Source: Vitrella brassicaformis | Lineage: Eukaryota; Sar; Vitrellaceae | Direction: 5' to 3' | Assembly: GCA_001179505.1 (NCBI GenBank) | Contig: CDMY01000555.1 | Span: 1 to 52,274 of the forward strand | Length of the DNA stretch: 52,274 bases | Shown here: in pieces, positions 25,468 to 36,400 of the stretch | Numbering within the stretch: position 1 is the stretch's first letter | Layout of the letters: each line of letters starts with the position of its first letter | The notes under the pieces: model-generated | Seen by the model: the letters and a program-made list of their open reading frames with translations, nothing else | What the model was told of the DNA's origin: nothing | Database searches by the model: none | Made by a program: the position numbers and the translations under genes

Positions 25468-26346
25468 CTGACTGACTGACTGAAGGCAGAGAGGGATGGC
25501 TAATGAATGTGTCTCTGTCAGTGGGTATGGGGCTGTTTTTCTGTGCGGTGTGGGTGCGGGGGGTAAGGGGTAAGCTATTGACGGACTGACTGACTGACTG
25601 ACTGACGGATTGGGTATCGCTGTGCCCAAATTCTCCTGACACTTTGGCTGGGAATGAGGGCAATTCTCGAATCTCAATTGTTTGGATCTGTTCATTCTCG
25701 AGTGCGCCGTGCTGTGGTGTGGTGTGCTGGTTTGGTGGTTGCTCGTGTGTGTGGTGCGTGGACAGCACAGATGCCGCCCGTGTGTGGATGTGCGCATGGG
25801 TACCATTCATCCACAGACCTTCAGTGAATGAGTGGTGAATGAGTGAGTGAGAATATGGATCATCAATCAAGGCATCCATCTCACTTTCAAAAAGGCAGGC
25901 CGTCGGCGCAGTGGAATGTATGTCTGTGGTCTGTCTGTCCGCATCTCCGTCGCTCGTAGGAAGGATCCATGCCATGCATCCATCCGCCAGCGACGCACAG
26001 GAATATAAAGGGGCATGAAGTGAAGGATACAGACGCACGGACAGGCAGCGGGTGTTTCCTCTAGATGAAGGTGGATGGCACTTGCTTCCACACAGCTGGC
26101 TATCTCAGCTCTCTCTCTCTCTCCCGTACACAGATCACATCCTACGGTCGTATGGTACACACACACACACACGCCTTCGCGCAGAGACTACAAACGCTCC
26201 TCAGTGTCTATCTAGCTACGGGCGGCGCACACGCGCACACAGACAGACCTGCTCCTCCCTCCCCTCCCTCCCTCCCTCCCTCCCTCCTCATGTCTGTACA
26301 CCCAGCCCAGCCGCCCACCATATGAATGGATGGATGGATCAGTCCA
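25468..26346. other. Intergenic between convergent genes, repeats only
   Basis: 879 bases lie between the 3' ends of the START gene (plus) and the Rab gene (minus). It holds GACT runs (25464-25484 and 25584-25606), a GAATGAGT-type run (25825-25851), a CA run (26158-26173) and a CTCC run (26257-26287). I see no conserved coding or RNA gene. Confidence 0.6.
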
Positions 26347-27221
26347 TCACCTGTGGCAGCATGCCGCCAGTCGGTTGGCCATCGGCCGCCCACTGTCCCG
26401 CCCTAGCACGATGTTCTCCTGCGCCTTCTGGTGCTGCTGCTGCGTCGCCACCAGCCGCTGGATGATGTCCCGTGCGAGTGTGACGAATGCCTCGGCGACC
26501 CCCTGGCCGCTCTTGGCGCTGGTCTCGATGAAGGGCACGCCGTACTCGTCTGCGAGGTCGCGGGCCCGCTCAGAGCTGACGATGTTCTCGAGGTCGGCCT
26601 TGTTGCCCACCAGGATCTTGTTGACGTTCTCGGCCGCGTGGGCGTCGATCTGACGCATCCAGTTCCGGATGTCTGCAGACACATGTCATGGATGGATGGA
26701 TGGATTGTCTGTGTGTGTGGCGGGAGAGCTTTCTCACTTTGAAATGATTCGGGTGAAGTGACGTCATAGACTAAGAGGATGCCCATGGCGCTGCGATAAT
26801 ATGCTGGACGAAAGAAGAAACATCCATACCACACACAACCAAGGATCTGTCGTCATTCGTCCATCCCTGTGTGGCACCTGACTCTCACTCACTGACCTTG
26901 AGTGATGGTACGAAACCGCTCCTGACCCGCTGCAATACACACAACGAACAACACACACACACACACACACACTCACCGATTGATGTGCTGAGCACCACTC
27001 TCCGCCTGCCTCGATGTGGCTTACTTACCGGTGTCCCATATCTGCAGCTTGACCCGTTTCCCATCGATGTCGATGGTTTTGATCTTGAAGTCGATGCCGA
27101 TGGTCGTGATGTGCGAGGGAGTGAACTGGTCGTCGGAGAAACGAAACAACAGACAACTCTTGCCCACGCCGCTGTCACCTATCAGCAGCAACTTGATCAG
27201 GTAATCTGATTGTGGATACAT
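26347..27221 (-). CDS. Rab GTPase, Rab8/Rab1 group
   Basis: A small GTPase that controls vesicle traffic, most like Rab8/RabE. The start [20 protein letters not shown] (ATG 27221) includes the P-loop GDSGVGKS. Then come [20 protein letters not shown] (switch I with the invariant Thr and the Rab I-G-I-D-F), KLQIWDT joined across an intron to [11 protein letters not shown] (switch II), [20 protein letters not shown], joined in phase (FQ-N-IRNW) to [26 protein letters not shown] (guanine binding) and [16 protein letters not shown] (guanine binding). The C-terminus ends CCHR and TGA 26349-26347, a double-Cys prenylation site two residues from the end. All catalytic residues are present. Five introns with GT-AG borders. 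Confidence 0.93.
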
Positions 27222-27461
27222 GGCATCAAACACAAACAAACAACCAAAAAGCACAAGTGAACGAAGAGGCGCTGTGCCTGATGGCTGGCGCACCGTATTG
27301 CGGCTGCACAGGCATAGCGAGTGGCGCAAATCAGCCAGCCCCTCTCTCTCCCGGGGGCGCGGGTGACAAATGGCTGGTGACACCTGATCTTGATATCAGC
27401 ACGTCCCTCTCATGCAACACGCGGACACTCTCACAGAGAAGCACTGCGTTGCGCCTCCTTT

Positions 27462-27484
27462 TCCGGCGACAAGCTCGCAGCGAT
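27462..27484. promoter_or_regulatory. AGCTCGCAG motif upstream of Rab gene
   Basis: GGCGACAAGCTCGCAGCG lies about 250 bases upstream of the Rab start, in the 780-base flank it shares with the first ankyrin gene. The rest of 27485-27929 shows no recognised feature. Confidence 0.4.
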
Positions 27485-28002
27485 GCTGTGTGAATAAAAG
27501 TGAAGCACCACGACTCTCTCACAGCTTGTCCACGTCAGCAGACACAGTAAGGAAGGAATCAAACGAAAAAACCGAACCTGTATGACCTCCCTGTTTGCCG
27601 CTTTGTCAGATGTTGCCCCGTCTGTGAAGCAGCAAACGGAGAAGCAGCGTTTGTCTTTGGAGTCTGCTTGGGCTGCCGATGCACCTGCTGATAATATGAG
27701 TGACCGAGGAAGGGCATGTGACGGAAAAGCAGAGCACCACTGGGTAGGATTTCTGTGTGTTTCACTGTGCAGGTGTTGCTGAAGGCTGTGTTGTGGCGGC
27801 CGCCGACTGATCGAGGGGCTGGCTGACCAGGTGTGCCAGCAATGATGGAAGAAAGAAGGCTTGCAAGTGACTGTGTGAGTCTGTGTCTTTCTCTGTACCT
27901 CTGTCCGCGCAGGCTTGCGACCTGGTGTGATGGCCCAATCGTCGTCTGCCGCATCGCAAGCATCTCCTGCTGCCGTGCCGCCACACGGCTGCAAGGGGCT
28001 GG

Positions 28003-29703
28003 ATGACGTCTACATCGTCCCCGATGGGGGGCGTCAGTCCTGTCACTCGGCAGCTGTTGGAGGGCTGCGCTCGCCGCACCTTCACCGTCGGCCAAGTCGC
28101 ACGGCTGATACGTCAGGGGGCCGACCCGAGAGCCCTCGGCCGCCTTCGTGTCCACGGCAGCATCCCAGGAAGGGCCCCGTCCTGGCAAAACAGGCGATGC
28201 AGCTGCCTGTCTTTCGCCATCGACAGCCCTACAAACAGACCATTCCTCGTCGCGAGCGGCGCTGATGACTCCCAGGTGCCCGTGGTCCTGCCGCAGTGGT
28301 CCTCCCGTCAGCTGCAGCGTGACATCCTCAGTGCACTCATCGACGGCGGTGCGGACATCAATGCGGACGACTTTGTTGAGCAGCCGCCCATCATGGTGGC
28401 GATTCGTGCGGGCAATATGACGGCAGTGGAGGCCCTCCTGGCGCGTCAGGCCGACGTGCGGGGAATTTGGGGCCCGGTGATGCGGCTTCCCCACCTCGGT
28501 CGTGCTGCCCCTTCCGCCACCCGTGAGTACGAGGAGACTCTCATGTCCATCTATCGCAGGCTGGTCCAACACGACAGCACTCTCGCAGCCGAACGGTCCG
28601 CTGGTGGAGACAGTCTGGTGCATGAGGCAGCCGTGGCCCCCTCCATCTTCTCCCAGCAATTCATCGACCAGTACCTCACCCTCATCACCAGCCATGGAGC
28701 CGATATCACGGCAAGAGACCCCGTGGGCTACACGCCACTGCACGTGGCAGCATTGCGTGGCTCCGCCTTCTTGGCTGAGTGGCTGTGCCGCCGGATCACA
28801 GCCGTCGACGTCAACCGAGGAAGGCCCCCTCAGCCTCATAGGACACCCCTCGCCGTCGCTGCCGAGGCTCTCGATGGCGTCATCCGAGCGCAGCAGCATC
28901 AGCAGCAGCAGCTGGGAGAAGCACTGGGAGAGCGGGACACGAGACGGATCCGCCAGCACAAGACCATCATCCAGACGCTGCTGCGCAGCGGGGCGGCCCC
29001 ATCCATCGCCCTCATGCCCACAGCAACGGAGTGGGACCGCCGTCATCGCCAAGTGGTAGTGACGGAGCACGCCACAGTGCTAAATGAGGTGCCCGGGGTC
29101 GTCATGTGGGTCATCAACGGCGCCCTCGCCCCCCAGCGCGACCACTCGATGCTTCTCGCCCGTCTGCTGCCCCTGGCCCCCCACCACGACGGCGCCCACC
29201 CCCACCCCTCCCCATCCAACATGGCATTCGGCCCACACGAGGCAGAGGCCATCGCATGGAAGATCGGCGCCTTCCTGCACGAGCCCCCCGCCGCTGTGGC
29301 CGCCATCGACCAGTACCTCATTGGCGAGTCGGTGCTGAGGCGCCGCGTGCGTGCGGCCGTCGGCCATTTCGTCAAGTCGGCGGCCACACAGACGAGCAGC
29401 AACAGGGAGGTGGTGGGCGGGACGAGATACCAGCAGCAGGGCGACAAGCGCGTCAAGGTGACCGTGCCGCCGCTGCAGTGCTTCGCCGTTCGTGGCAGTG
29501 GGGGGCAGAAGGGGGAAAAGATGACGGGTGTGCGTGAGGTGGTGCACAAGGCCTGGCTCGACGAGGTGGCGAAGTATCATCTGGTGGGTGTGGTCAAGGG
29601 CTTCAACGAGCACCTCGACGATCAGGACTGCCAGTGCGAGTGGGGCCAGCTGGGGCGAATCGACAGGCAGACCGGGCTGTTTGTGTCGCTGGGCATCGAA
29701 TGA
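28003..29703 (+). CDS. Ankyrin-repeat protein 1 of a local family
   Basis: A single open frame of 566 codons from ATG 28003 to TGA 29701-29703, with no intron needed. The N-terminal half holds ankyrin repeats, for example LSALIDGGADINADD, VAIRAGNMTAVEALLARQAD, GADITARDPVGYTPLHVAAL, and LLRSGAAPSIALMPTATEWD. The C-terminal third is a module I do not recognise (PSPSNMAFGPHEAEAIAWKI, RRVRAAVGHFVKSAATQTSS, VKGFNEHLDDQDC, ending LFVSLGIE), shared with the genes at 31344 and 37186. Compared with the second gene, homology extends upstream of this ATG (LDDVYIVPD) but in another frame: a run of six G at 28026-28031 has one base more than its counterpart. The true start may therefore be ATG 27930, with a frameshift or sequence error between. 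Ankyrin repeats bind protein partners; the partner is unknown. Confidence 0.8.
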   Translation: MTSTSSPMGGVSPVTRQLLEGCARRTFTVGQVARLIRQGADPRALGRLRVHGSIPGRAPSWQNRRCSCLSFAIDSPTNRPFLVASGADDSQVPVVLPQWSSRQLQRDILSALIDGGADINADDFVEQPPIMVAIRAGNMTAVEALLARQADVRGIWGPVMRLPHLGRAAPSATREYEETLMSIYRRLVQHDSTLAAERSAGGDSLVHEAAVAPSIFSQQFIDQYLTLITSHGADITARDPVGYTPLHVAALRGSAFLAEWLCRRITAVDVNRGRPPQPHRTPLAVAAEALDGVIRAQQHQQQQLGEALGERDTRRIRQHKTIIQTLLRSGAAPSIALMPTATEWDRRHRQVVVTEHATVLNEVPGVVMWVINGALAPQRDHSMLLARLLPLAPHHDGAHPHPSPSNMAFGPHEAEAIAWKIGAFLHEPPAAVAAIDQYLIGESVLRRRVRAAVGHFVKSAATQTSSNREVVGGTRYQQQGDKRVKVTVPPLQCFAVRGSGGQKGEKMTGVREVVHKAWLDEVAKYHLVGVVKGFNEHLDDQDCQCEWGQLGRIDRQTGLFVSLGIE

Positions 29704-30070
29704 CTGGGAGGGAGAGGGCAGTACGGGTGAGATGGCTGCATTGTCTCCTCCTCTTTACTGCGATTCAATGACGCTTCTGATTCCGAGTTTTGCCGTTTTT
29801 CAACAGCTGCATACGAACAATGGCGACCCGACTACGTAGCTGTGTTCGTTACCGATTCATGACAAATCATGTCTTTCATTCGCATGGCCTCACGAACATA
29901 TAAACCGTCTCTCACTTCAGTCGCTCATAATATCCCACCTCTCACACAGAGAGATGCGCTGACAAATAAAGATCACCAGCCAGACCAGATGACAAATGAC
30001 ACGCAAATCAGTGCACACACGAACCACACAGATGGAAAAAATGATATCAGACGATCACAGCTAGATGATA
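29704..30070. other. Intergenic between convergent genes
   Basis: 367 bases between the 3' ends of ankyrin gene 1 and the minus-strand gene at 30071. It is more A/T-rich than its surroundings, with several ACAAAT/GACAAAT words (29860, 29961, 29991). I see no gene or RNA. Confidence 0.5.
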
Positions 30071-30942
30071 TCAGATGAGTCCTCGTTTCCCATCGGCCAA
30101 CGTCACCACCCCACCCTCCACCCTCTCGCGCACCGAGGGGCCACGAAGCGGCTGCCGGTGTCGGGCCACTCTCTCCTCTATAGCAGAGGGGCAGCGCACA
30201 CGCGAGAGCTCCTCCTCGATCAGCCGCATCTGAGCGGGGGTCATGTCGGCATACTCGGCCAGCGAGCTGCCCGTGCCGGTGAGGCTCCTGACGTCTCTCG
30301 CATAGTCGACCAGTTGTTTGCGGAAGGCGTCGACGTGGCTGAGGACGCTCTCGATGTACTCAGTCTTGACACTGACCACCGACACATCCCTCTGCACACA
30401 TAGAGAGAAAAGGGGAGAGATGAGTTCACTTAGCCACAGGTGACTGTGTGCTGTGCCTTTGTGTTCTTCCTCTGATCTCACCTGTGTGGCGCGCTGGTCG
30501 CACAGCCGTGTGAAGAGGGCATGCAGGCCCGCCCTCTGGGTGATCTCCTGCACGATGGCCTTCCGCCACTCCTCGCGACTCAGGAGTGCCTTGATGCCCA
30601 TAAGCCGCTTGCACATTGGGGCGGCTGTGCAGCCGAGCAGCTCAGTCATCCTCTCTTCCCCACCGCCCCAAACAGCTGGCCTGCAGCGTCTCTCAGCGAC
30701 GTGGTGAGCACCTGCACACGCCACATGCAGCAATCAGTGCCATCCGTCTGTCCCTCTCTCCCTCCTCCCCTGTTGCCTACGTGTGCGTCGTGCGGCACAA
30801 ATTACAAGTGGAAGACCTCTCCATAGACAGACAGGGCGCATTTCTCCCCCCTCCAAAAGGCCGAGTCGAAGGTGTCACAGATCAATGGGGCGGGGAAGAG
30901 CGGCGGCTGTCTGCTCAGCAGGTCATAAACCGTCTTCTGCAT
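30071..30942 (-). CDS. Unrecognised helical protein
   Basis: I do not recognise the family. The start used is ATG 30942 (MQKTVYDLLSRQPPLFPAPL), continuing CDTFDSAFWRGEKCALSVYG. A donor at 30805 and an acceptor at 30681 join in phase to PAVWGGGEERMTELLG, then CKRLMGIKALLSREEWRKAI and FTRLCDQRATQ. A second intron (about 30482-30393) leads to SVKTEYIESVLSHVDAFRKQ, YADMTPAQMRLIEEELSRVR and a basic tail ending LADGKRGLI and TGA 30073-30071. It is largely helical and charged. An overlapping frame from ATG 31045 encodes a Lys/Ala/Gln-rich 40-residue stretch beginning MGKKEASSSSKAANAKKQKQ. It stops inside the first exon; it may be the real N-terminus if a splice or base difference joins it, or an upstream ORF. 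Confidence 0.55.
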
Positions 30943-31154
30943 CACGTCCCAGCTCCTTGTGTCGCTTCTTCTGGGCCTTGGCCTGCTGCTTCTGCTTCTT
31001 GGCGTTGGCCGCCTTGCTGCTGCTGCTCGCCTCCTTCTTGCCCATCGACGACTACGACAAAATGAATTGATCGAACCGACGTCAGGGGCCTTCACCCGGG
31101 CAGATCTGTGTCGATTTGTCCTCAGCGCCCCAGCGTCGGGAGCGGCCTCTGCGG

Positions 31155-31170
31155 CGGTTGCGAGCTGGAT
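31155..31170. promoter_or_regulatory. AGCTCGCA motif (minus orientation)
   Basis: GGTTGCGAGCTGG reads CCAGCTCGCAACC on the minus strand. It lies in the flank shared by the minus-strand gene at 30071-30942 and ankyrin gene 2, about 110 bases upstream of the Lys-rich ATG at 31045. Confidence 0.3.
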
Positions 31171-31343
31171 CGCGAGACAGAAATGAGGGACGCTCTCTCT
31201 CTAAGGCTTCCGAACGCATCTTGCTTCCGAAGGAAACGAGAATATCGAGCATTGGTGACCTTCCTCCCGCCCAACTGTCACAAAGTGTTGGTTCTTGCAG
31301 TAGTCTGATTCACTGTGATATGGTACGATCAATGCACCAATGA

Positions 31344-33065
31344 ATGCCCAGGCTGGCATCTCTGTGTTCTCTGCAGGTGTCGGCATACCTGGCTTGCTGG
31401 GGGCTGGACGACGTCGACATCGTCCCCGATGAGGGCGTGAGTGCTGTGAGTCGGCAGCTGTTGGAGGGCTGCATCCGCCGCAGCTTCACCGACGTCAGCC
31501 AAGTCACATGGCTGATACATCAGGGGGCCGACCCGAGAGCCACCGGCGGCCTGCGCCGCCGCGGCAGCACACTACTTCCGACTACTACGCGATACAGCTG
31601 CCTGCTTTTCACCATCGACAGCCCAACGAACTACCCGTTTCTTTATGCAAAGGACGTGTATTATTTCCGAGAAGATGATGATGATGATCCAGACACCTCT
31701 CGGCGGCCCGTCGTCTTTCCGCCCTGGTCCTCCCGTCAGCTGCAGCGTGACATCCTCAGTGCACTCATCGACGGCGGTGCGGACGTCAATGGGGGCAGAG
31801 TGCTCTCATGGGACAGGCCCATCCGAGTGGCGATTCGTGCGGGCGACCTGACGGCTGTGGAAGTCCTCCTGGAGCGGCAGGCCAACGTGCGTGGAGTCCA
31901 GGACCAGGTGATGCAGCTTCCCTGCCACGTTCCCAGCCACCCCACTCGTGAGTACGAGGCTGCCCTCATGGGTGTCTATCGCCGGCTCATCCAACACGAC
32001 AGCACACTCGCAGCCGAGCGGGTCGGTAGAGACAGTCTGGTCCATTTGGCAGCCAAGGCCCCCTTCTCCCAACAATTCATCGACCAGTACCTGACCCTCA
32101 TCACCAGCCATGGAGCCGATATGACGGCAACAAACCGCCTGGGCAGGACGCCACTGCACGAGGCAGCATGGTGTGGGTCCCGGTGTGTGGCTCATTGGCT
32201 GTGCAGCAAGCTGACAACCGAAGACATCAACAGGGGAATGCCGAATCAGCCCGACATGACACCCCTCGCCTTCGGTGCCGAGGCTCTCTACATCCATATC
32301 CGAAACCAGCAGCAGTCACGAAGGCGGTGGCGGCTACGACTGATCCGCCAGTACAAGATAACCATCCGTGTGCTGCTGCAGAGCGGGGCGGCGCCATCGA
32401 TTGCCCTCATGCCCACCGTCACCCAGGAGCAGCGCAGTTGCCGTCAAGTGGTGCTGCCCGAATATGCCACAGTGCTGAGCGAGCTGCCGGATGACATCAT
32501 GTCGGCCATCAACGGCGCCCTCGCCCCCCAGCGCGACCACTCGCTGCTTCTCGCCCGTCTGCTGCCCCTCGCCCCCCACCACGACGGCGCCCACCCCCAC
32601 CCCTCCCCATCCAACATGGCATTCGGCCCACACGAGGCAGAGGCCATCGCATGGAAGATCGGCGCCTTCCTCCACGAGCCCCCCGCTGCGGTGGCGCTCC
32701 TCGACAAGTACCTCCCTGGCGACTCGCTGCTGAGGCGCCGCGTGGGTGCGGCTGTCGGCCACTTCGTCAAGTCGGCGGCAACCCAGACGAGCAGCAACAG
32801 GGAGGTGGTGGGCGGCATGGCCAGTGTGGGCGGCGTGGTGGTGCGTGTGCCGTTGCAGTGCTTCGCCGTGAGGGGCAGTGGGCTGACGGGTGTGCGAGAG
32901 GTGGTGCACCGGGCCCGGCTGGACGAGGCGGTACTGCATGGCGCGCATGGTGTGGTCAAGGGCTTCAACGAGCATCTGGGCGACCAGGACTGCCAGTTCG
33001 AGTGGGGCCAGCTGGGGCGAATCGACAGGCAGGCCGGCCTGTTTGTGTCGCTGGGCATCGAATGA
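31344..33065 (+). CDS. Ankyrin-repeat protein 2 of a local family
   Basis: An intact single frame of 573 codons starting MPRLASLCSLQVSAYLACWG, ending at TGA 33063-33065. A pyrimidine-rich stretch ending in CTCTGCAG near 31377 looks like an acceptor, so the first dozen residues might instead be intron. Ankyrin-type segments include LDDVDIVPDEGVSAVSRQLL, LSALIDGGADVNGGR, VAIRAGDLTAVEVLLERQAN, GADMTATNRLGRTPLHEAAW and LLQSGAAPSIALMPTVT. The C-terminal module (PSPSNMAFGPHEAEAIAWKI, VGAAVGHFVKSAATQTSSNR, GFNEHLGDQDCQFEWGQLGR) is nearly identical to that of genes 1 and 3. The basic/Gln spacer present in gene 1 before KGKGF-type sequence (RYQQQGDKRVKV) is replaced here by a shorter Gly/Val stretch. 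Confidence 0.85.
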   Translation: MPRLASLCSLQVSAYLACWGLDDVDIVPDEGVSAVSRQLLEGCIRRSFTDVSQVTWLIHQGADPRATGGLRRRGSTLLPTTTRYSCLLFTIDSPTNYPFLYAKDVYYFREDDDDDPDTSRRPVVFPPWSSRQLQRDILSALIDGGADVNGGRVLSWDRPIRVAIRAGDLTAVEVLLERQANVRGVQDQVMQLPCHVPSHPTREYEAALMGVYRRLIQHDSTLAAERVGRDSLVHLAAKAPFSQQFIDQYLTLITSHGADMTATNRLGRTPLHEAAWCGSRCVAHWLCSKLTTEDINRGMPNQPDMTPLAFGAEALYIHIRNQQQSRRRWRLRLIRQYKITIRVLLQSGAAPSIALMPTVTQEQRSCRQVVLPEYATVLSELPDDIMSAINGALAPQRDHSLLLARLLPLAPHHDGAHPHPSPSNMAFGPHEAEAIAWKIGAFLHEPPAAVALLDKYLPGDSLLRRRVGAAVGHFVKSAATQTSSNREVVGGMASVGGVVVRVPLQCFAVRGSGLTGVREVVHRARLDEAVLHGAHGVVKGFNEHLGDQDCQFEWGQLGRIDRQAGLFVSLGIE

Positions 33066-33442
33066 TGCCATTTGTGGTGGAATCGGCCGACGACCCCACT
33101 CATACCCAAGCGTTGGGGGGGTGGGAGGGGCGACTGATGGATGGAAACAGATCTGGGGGGAGGGAGATGCTTTCTTTGCCGTAGAATGCTGGCCAGCCTT
33201 GCTGGCGGTGCGAGGTGGTGGGGTTAGTGGGCCGAGGAATTGCTGAGGTCATGTTGATGACCAATTTTGGACGGACAAGCTGCACGTTTGATGGATTGCA
33301 TTGCTTACGTCCATAATAAAGGCACTCACTGTACAGTCAGTCAGTCAGTCACTTGGTGGATGTCACTTCTGTAAGGTAACACTCACACACACTTCCTTTT
33401 ACACAGCAATGCAGTCGACAGACAGACATATTCTGGGGGCAC
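33066..33442. other. Intergenic between convergent genes
   Basis: 377 bases between the 3' ends of ankyrin gene 2 and glycerol kinase. It contains a CAGT run (33334-33351). AATAAA occurs near 33315 on the plus strand. Nothing else is recognised. Confidence 0.5.
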
Positions 33443-36400
33443 TCACACCCAGTTTAAGGACTTCTCCACTGCGTCGTTCCAGCCTCTGATCTTCGCCTCA
33501 ACAAAATCCTGCACACAGACAGACAGACAGACATAAAGGTACCCGTGTGCATCAGCCAGCAGTGGCTGTCCGCTTGCCTGTGTGACGCCTGGGGTCCACC
33601 TCGTGTCGTGGTCATTGAGGTTCTGGTCAAGCCAATCGATCAGCACAGACACACGCCCACACACACATGCACAGAGGATGATGGTTGTGCTGCTGCTGCT
33701 TACATTGAGCTCGTCAAGCGAGTCCCAAAATCCCACACCGAGGCCTGAACACCTCCCATCCATGGCACACATCACCATAAGGGCGGCCATGCCACGGTGG
33801 CCGCGGCGCAGTCGCGTCCGTCTGTGTGTGTCTGCGGCTGACTGACTCACTGACCGGCAGCGAATGCAGCCCCCATAGCGGTCACTTCGACGTTCTTGGG
33901 CTTCTCTGTTGATCGACAAGATACATAGGTGTACAGTAGATACACGCCGGTGGGTGCGGTGGCCGGGGGGCTCAGCTGCTCGAGTGCCTTGCGTGCCATT
34001 CAATGGCAGGGCATACCGACAGTGGTTTGCACCAGGTTGGCATTGAGCTGCATGAAGGTGCTGTTCTTGGTCATACCTGCAGTGCAACCAACACGGACGG
34101 AACCACACAGCAAGCCAACGACGTAAAGTAAGTAAAGGGCCACCCACATGAATTTCAGTAATGGCTATCCTATCAAGAATACGCACAGCACCTCCATCTA
34201 CTTTGAGCAGGGGCACGCTGTCGATCTGCATGTCTTTCCTCATCGCCGCCACGATCTGATTGATATATGGGGTGGACAGACAGACAGACAGACAGACAGA
34301 GATGACGCTCAAAGCCCACGCGGAAAAGTGAGAAGCGGCCTGCCGCCGTCCTGTTCGGCGACTGACTCACACGCACCTCATTGAGTTGGAAGGCGATCGC
34401 CTCGAACAGCGCCCGGACGATGTGGGCCTTGGTGGTGCCCTGGGTGATGCCAACGATGCACCTACGAACACACACCGAGAGACAGAGAAGCATCCCTCCT
34501 ATCCCTCCCTCCCTCTCTCCATCCATCCATCCATCTCTTGGCTTGTTTGTCCAGCCACTCCACTCCCCTCACCCTCTGGCGTCCGACCGCCACCTGGGGG
34601 CAAAGAGGCCGGCGAATGCAGGGACAAAGAACACGCCCTCAGTGTCGTCGATGGCCCGCAGCAGCTGCTCGCTCTCCTGTGCCGTGTCGATGGCACCCAG
34701 GTTGTCCTTGAGCCAGCTGATGGCCGCACCAGCTATGGCTATCGACCCCTGACAGACAGAGGACGCACTTATGTGAGCTGGTCGGTCGCATGTTTGGCTT
34801 TGTGGTGACCTCGATGGCCCATGTGACTGGCCTGTCTCGGCCGAGCTGGTAGCAGGGAGTGGTGAGGAGGCCGTGGGTCGACAGCACCTTCTCCTCGCCT
34901 GACGGACCGACACCAATGAACGAATGCCACGCCATTGTCCAGATTGTCAGCAGGGAGGGAGGGAGGGAGGCATCGTTCGGGTAGGTGGACTCACACCTGC
35001 GTTGATGAGGATGAAGGCACCGGTGCCATAGGTGCACTTGACCTGCACACAGACACACACAGACACACACATGACGGACGGTTCGAGGCACGATGGGTCG
35101 GTCCGTCTTGTTGGTTGCCCGCTCACCTGTCCCTTCTTGAAGAGCCCCTGGCCAACACAAGCAGATTGCTGGTCGCCCAGACACTGAACACGCACACACA
35201 CACACACACACAAACAGAGCAGAGCAGAGCAGAGCACAACAGACTAGCCTCATCTGCTGGCCATCCAGCCAAAACGAGAGTGCGGCGTGTGGATAATCCC
35301 CCAACCCACTCCCACCCCAGCAATAGGGACGTTCTCGAGATCCGAAAGCCCCACGTCACGCAGCCGCCCGTACACTTCAGACGAAGACCTGACAAGACAG
35401 AGACAAACGAAAGGACCACATCAGATGCCGATTTCCCCTGCCAGGTACACTCGTCATTGGGACCAACCTGATTTCGGGCAGGCAGCTCCTCGGTATGCCA
35501 AATACACTGATCATGCCAAACACAGTGCAGACTTGACAGGCAAACCCCTTTGTTTGTCTTGGCGGCTTACTCACTCACCCGAGCATGTGGTCGGACCACG
35601 TGCAGGTGTTGATGTCCATTAGGAAGGTGCGGGAGGCGTTGGTCACGTCCGTCACAAAGGCACCGCCGTCAGCACCGCCAGTCAGATTCTGCAAACGATA
35701 CACACACAGATGGATAACAGACGATCACACATTCGCCGTCCCGCCTACCTACCCATATCAGCCACGTGTCTATGGTGCCGATCAACGCCTCGCCGTCACG
35801 CAGAGCTGCAGCCAGCCGCTCATTAGTTAGTCATCCAACACATCTCGATGGAGGCTCCTCGTTGTCTGACCTTGTTCGATGTGTGGGTGGTTCCTCATGA
35901 GCCACAGCACCTTGAAGGCCGAGAAATACGACGATATGGGCGTCCCGGTGATCGACCGGAACGCATCCTGAGACCAACCACACCAGACGACACCAGACCA
36001 GACGACACCGTCCCGCTCGCTCATGGATGGAGTGACACACAGGCATCGTGGCTGTCATGCGTACCGCTCCTCCGTACTTCTCCGAGAACTCCTGCACGAT
36101 GCCCGACGTCCGTGTGTCGAGCCACACTGCACAGAGGGGTATACACACACACACGCACAGGAGGATCCATCAAGAGCCCTGCAGGCACGGTGTGGTGTGG
36201 TGTGCTGTCGATTGATGGATGCATCACACCCATCAATCACCGACCGATTGCCTGGTGCAGCGGCTGTCCCGTCCTCTTGTCCCAGACCACGACCGTCTCG
36301 CGCTGATTGGTGATGCCCACTGCAACCACCTTGAGCGAACGGTGCTGATGACACACAACACATCCACGACCAAAAGGAGAATCTCTCTGCTCAGGCAAGG

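Noticed and set aside
25247-26038. 263-codon minus-strand frame past the START gene
   Set aside because: Its composition follows GACT and CA repeats (runs of Ser-Val-Gln and His/Thr), it overlaps the START gene tail, and it shows no domain.
25468-26346. Search for tRNA or other RNA genes in the larger intergenic stretches
   Set aside because: No cloverleaf-compatible arms around a T-loop TTCRA word were found by eye in this or the other intergenic regions; weak candidates lay inside introns without matching stems.
27559-29070. 503-codon open frame on the minus strand opposite ankyrin gene 1
   Set aside because: It is the antisense shadow of a GC-rich coding region; the plus frame has ankyrin motifs and paralogues, and the minus frame has no recognisable domain. 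Similar shadows lie opposite genes 2 and 3.
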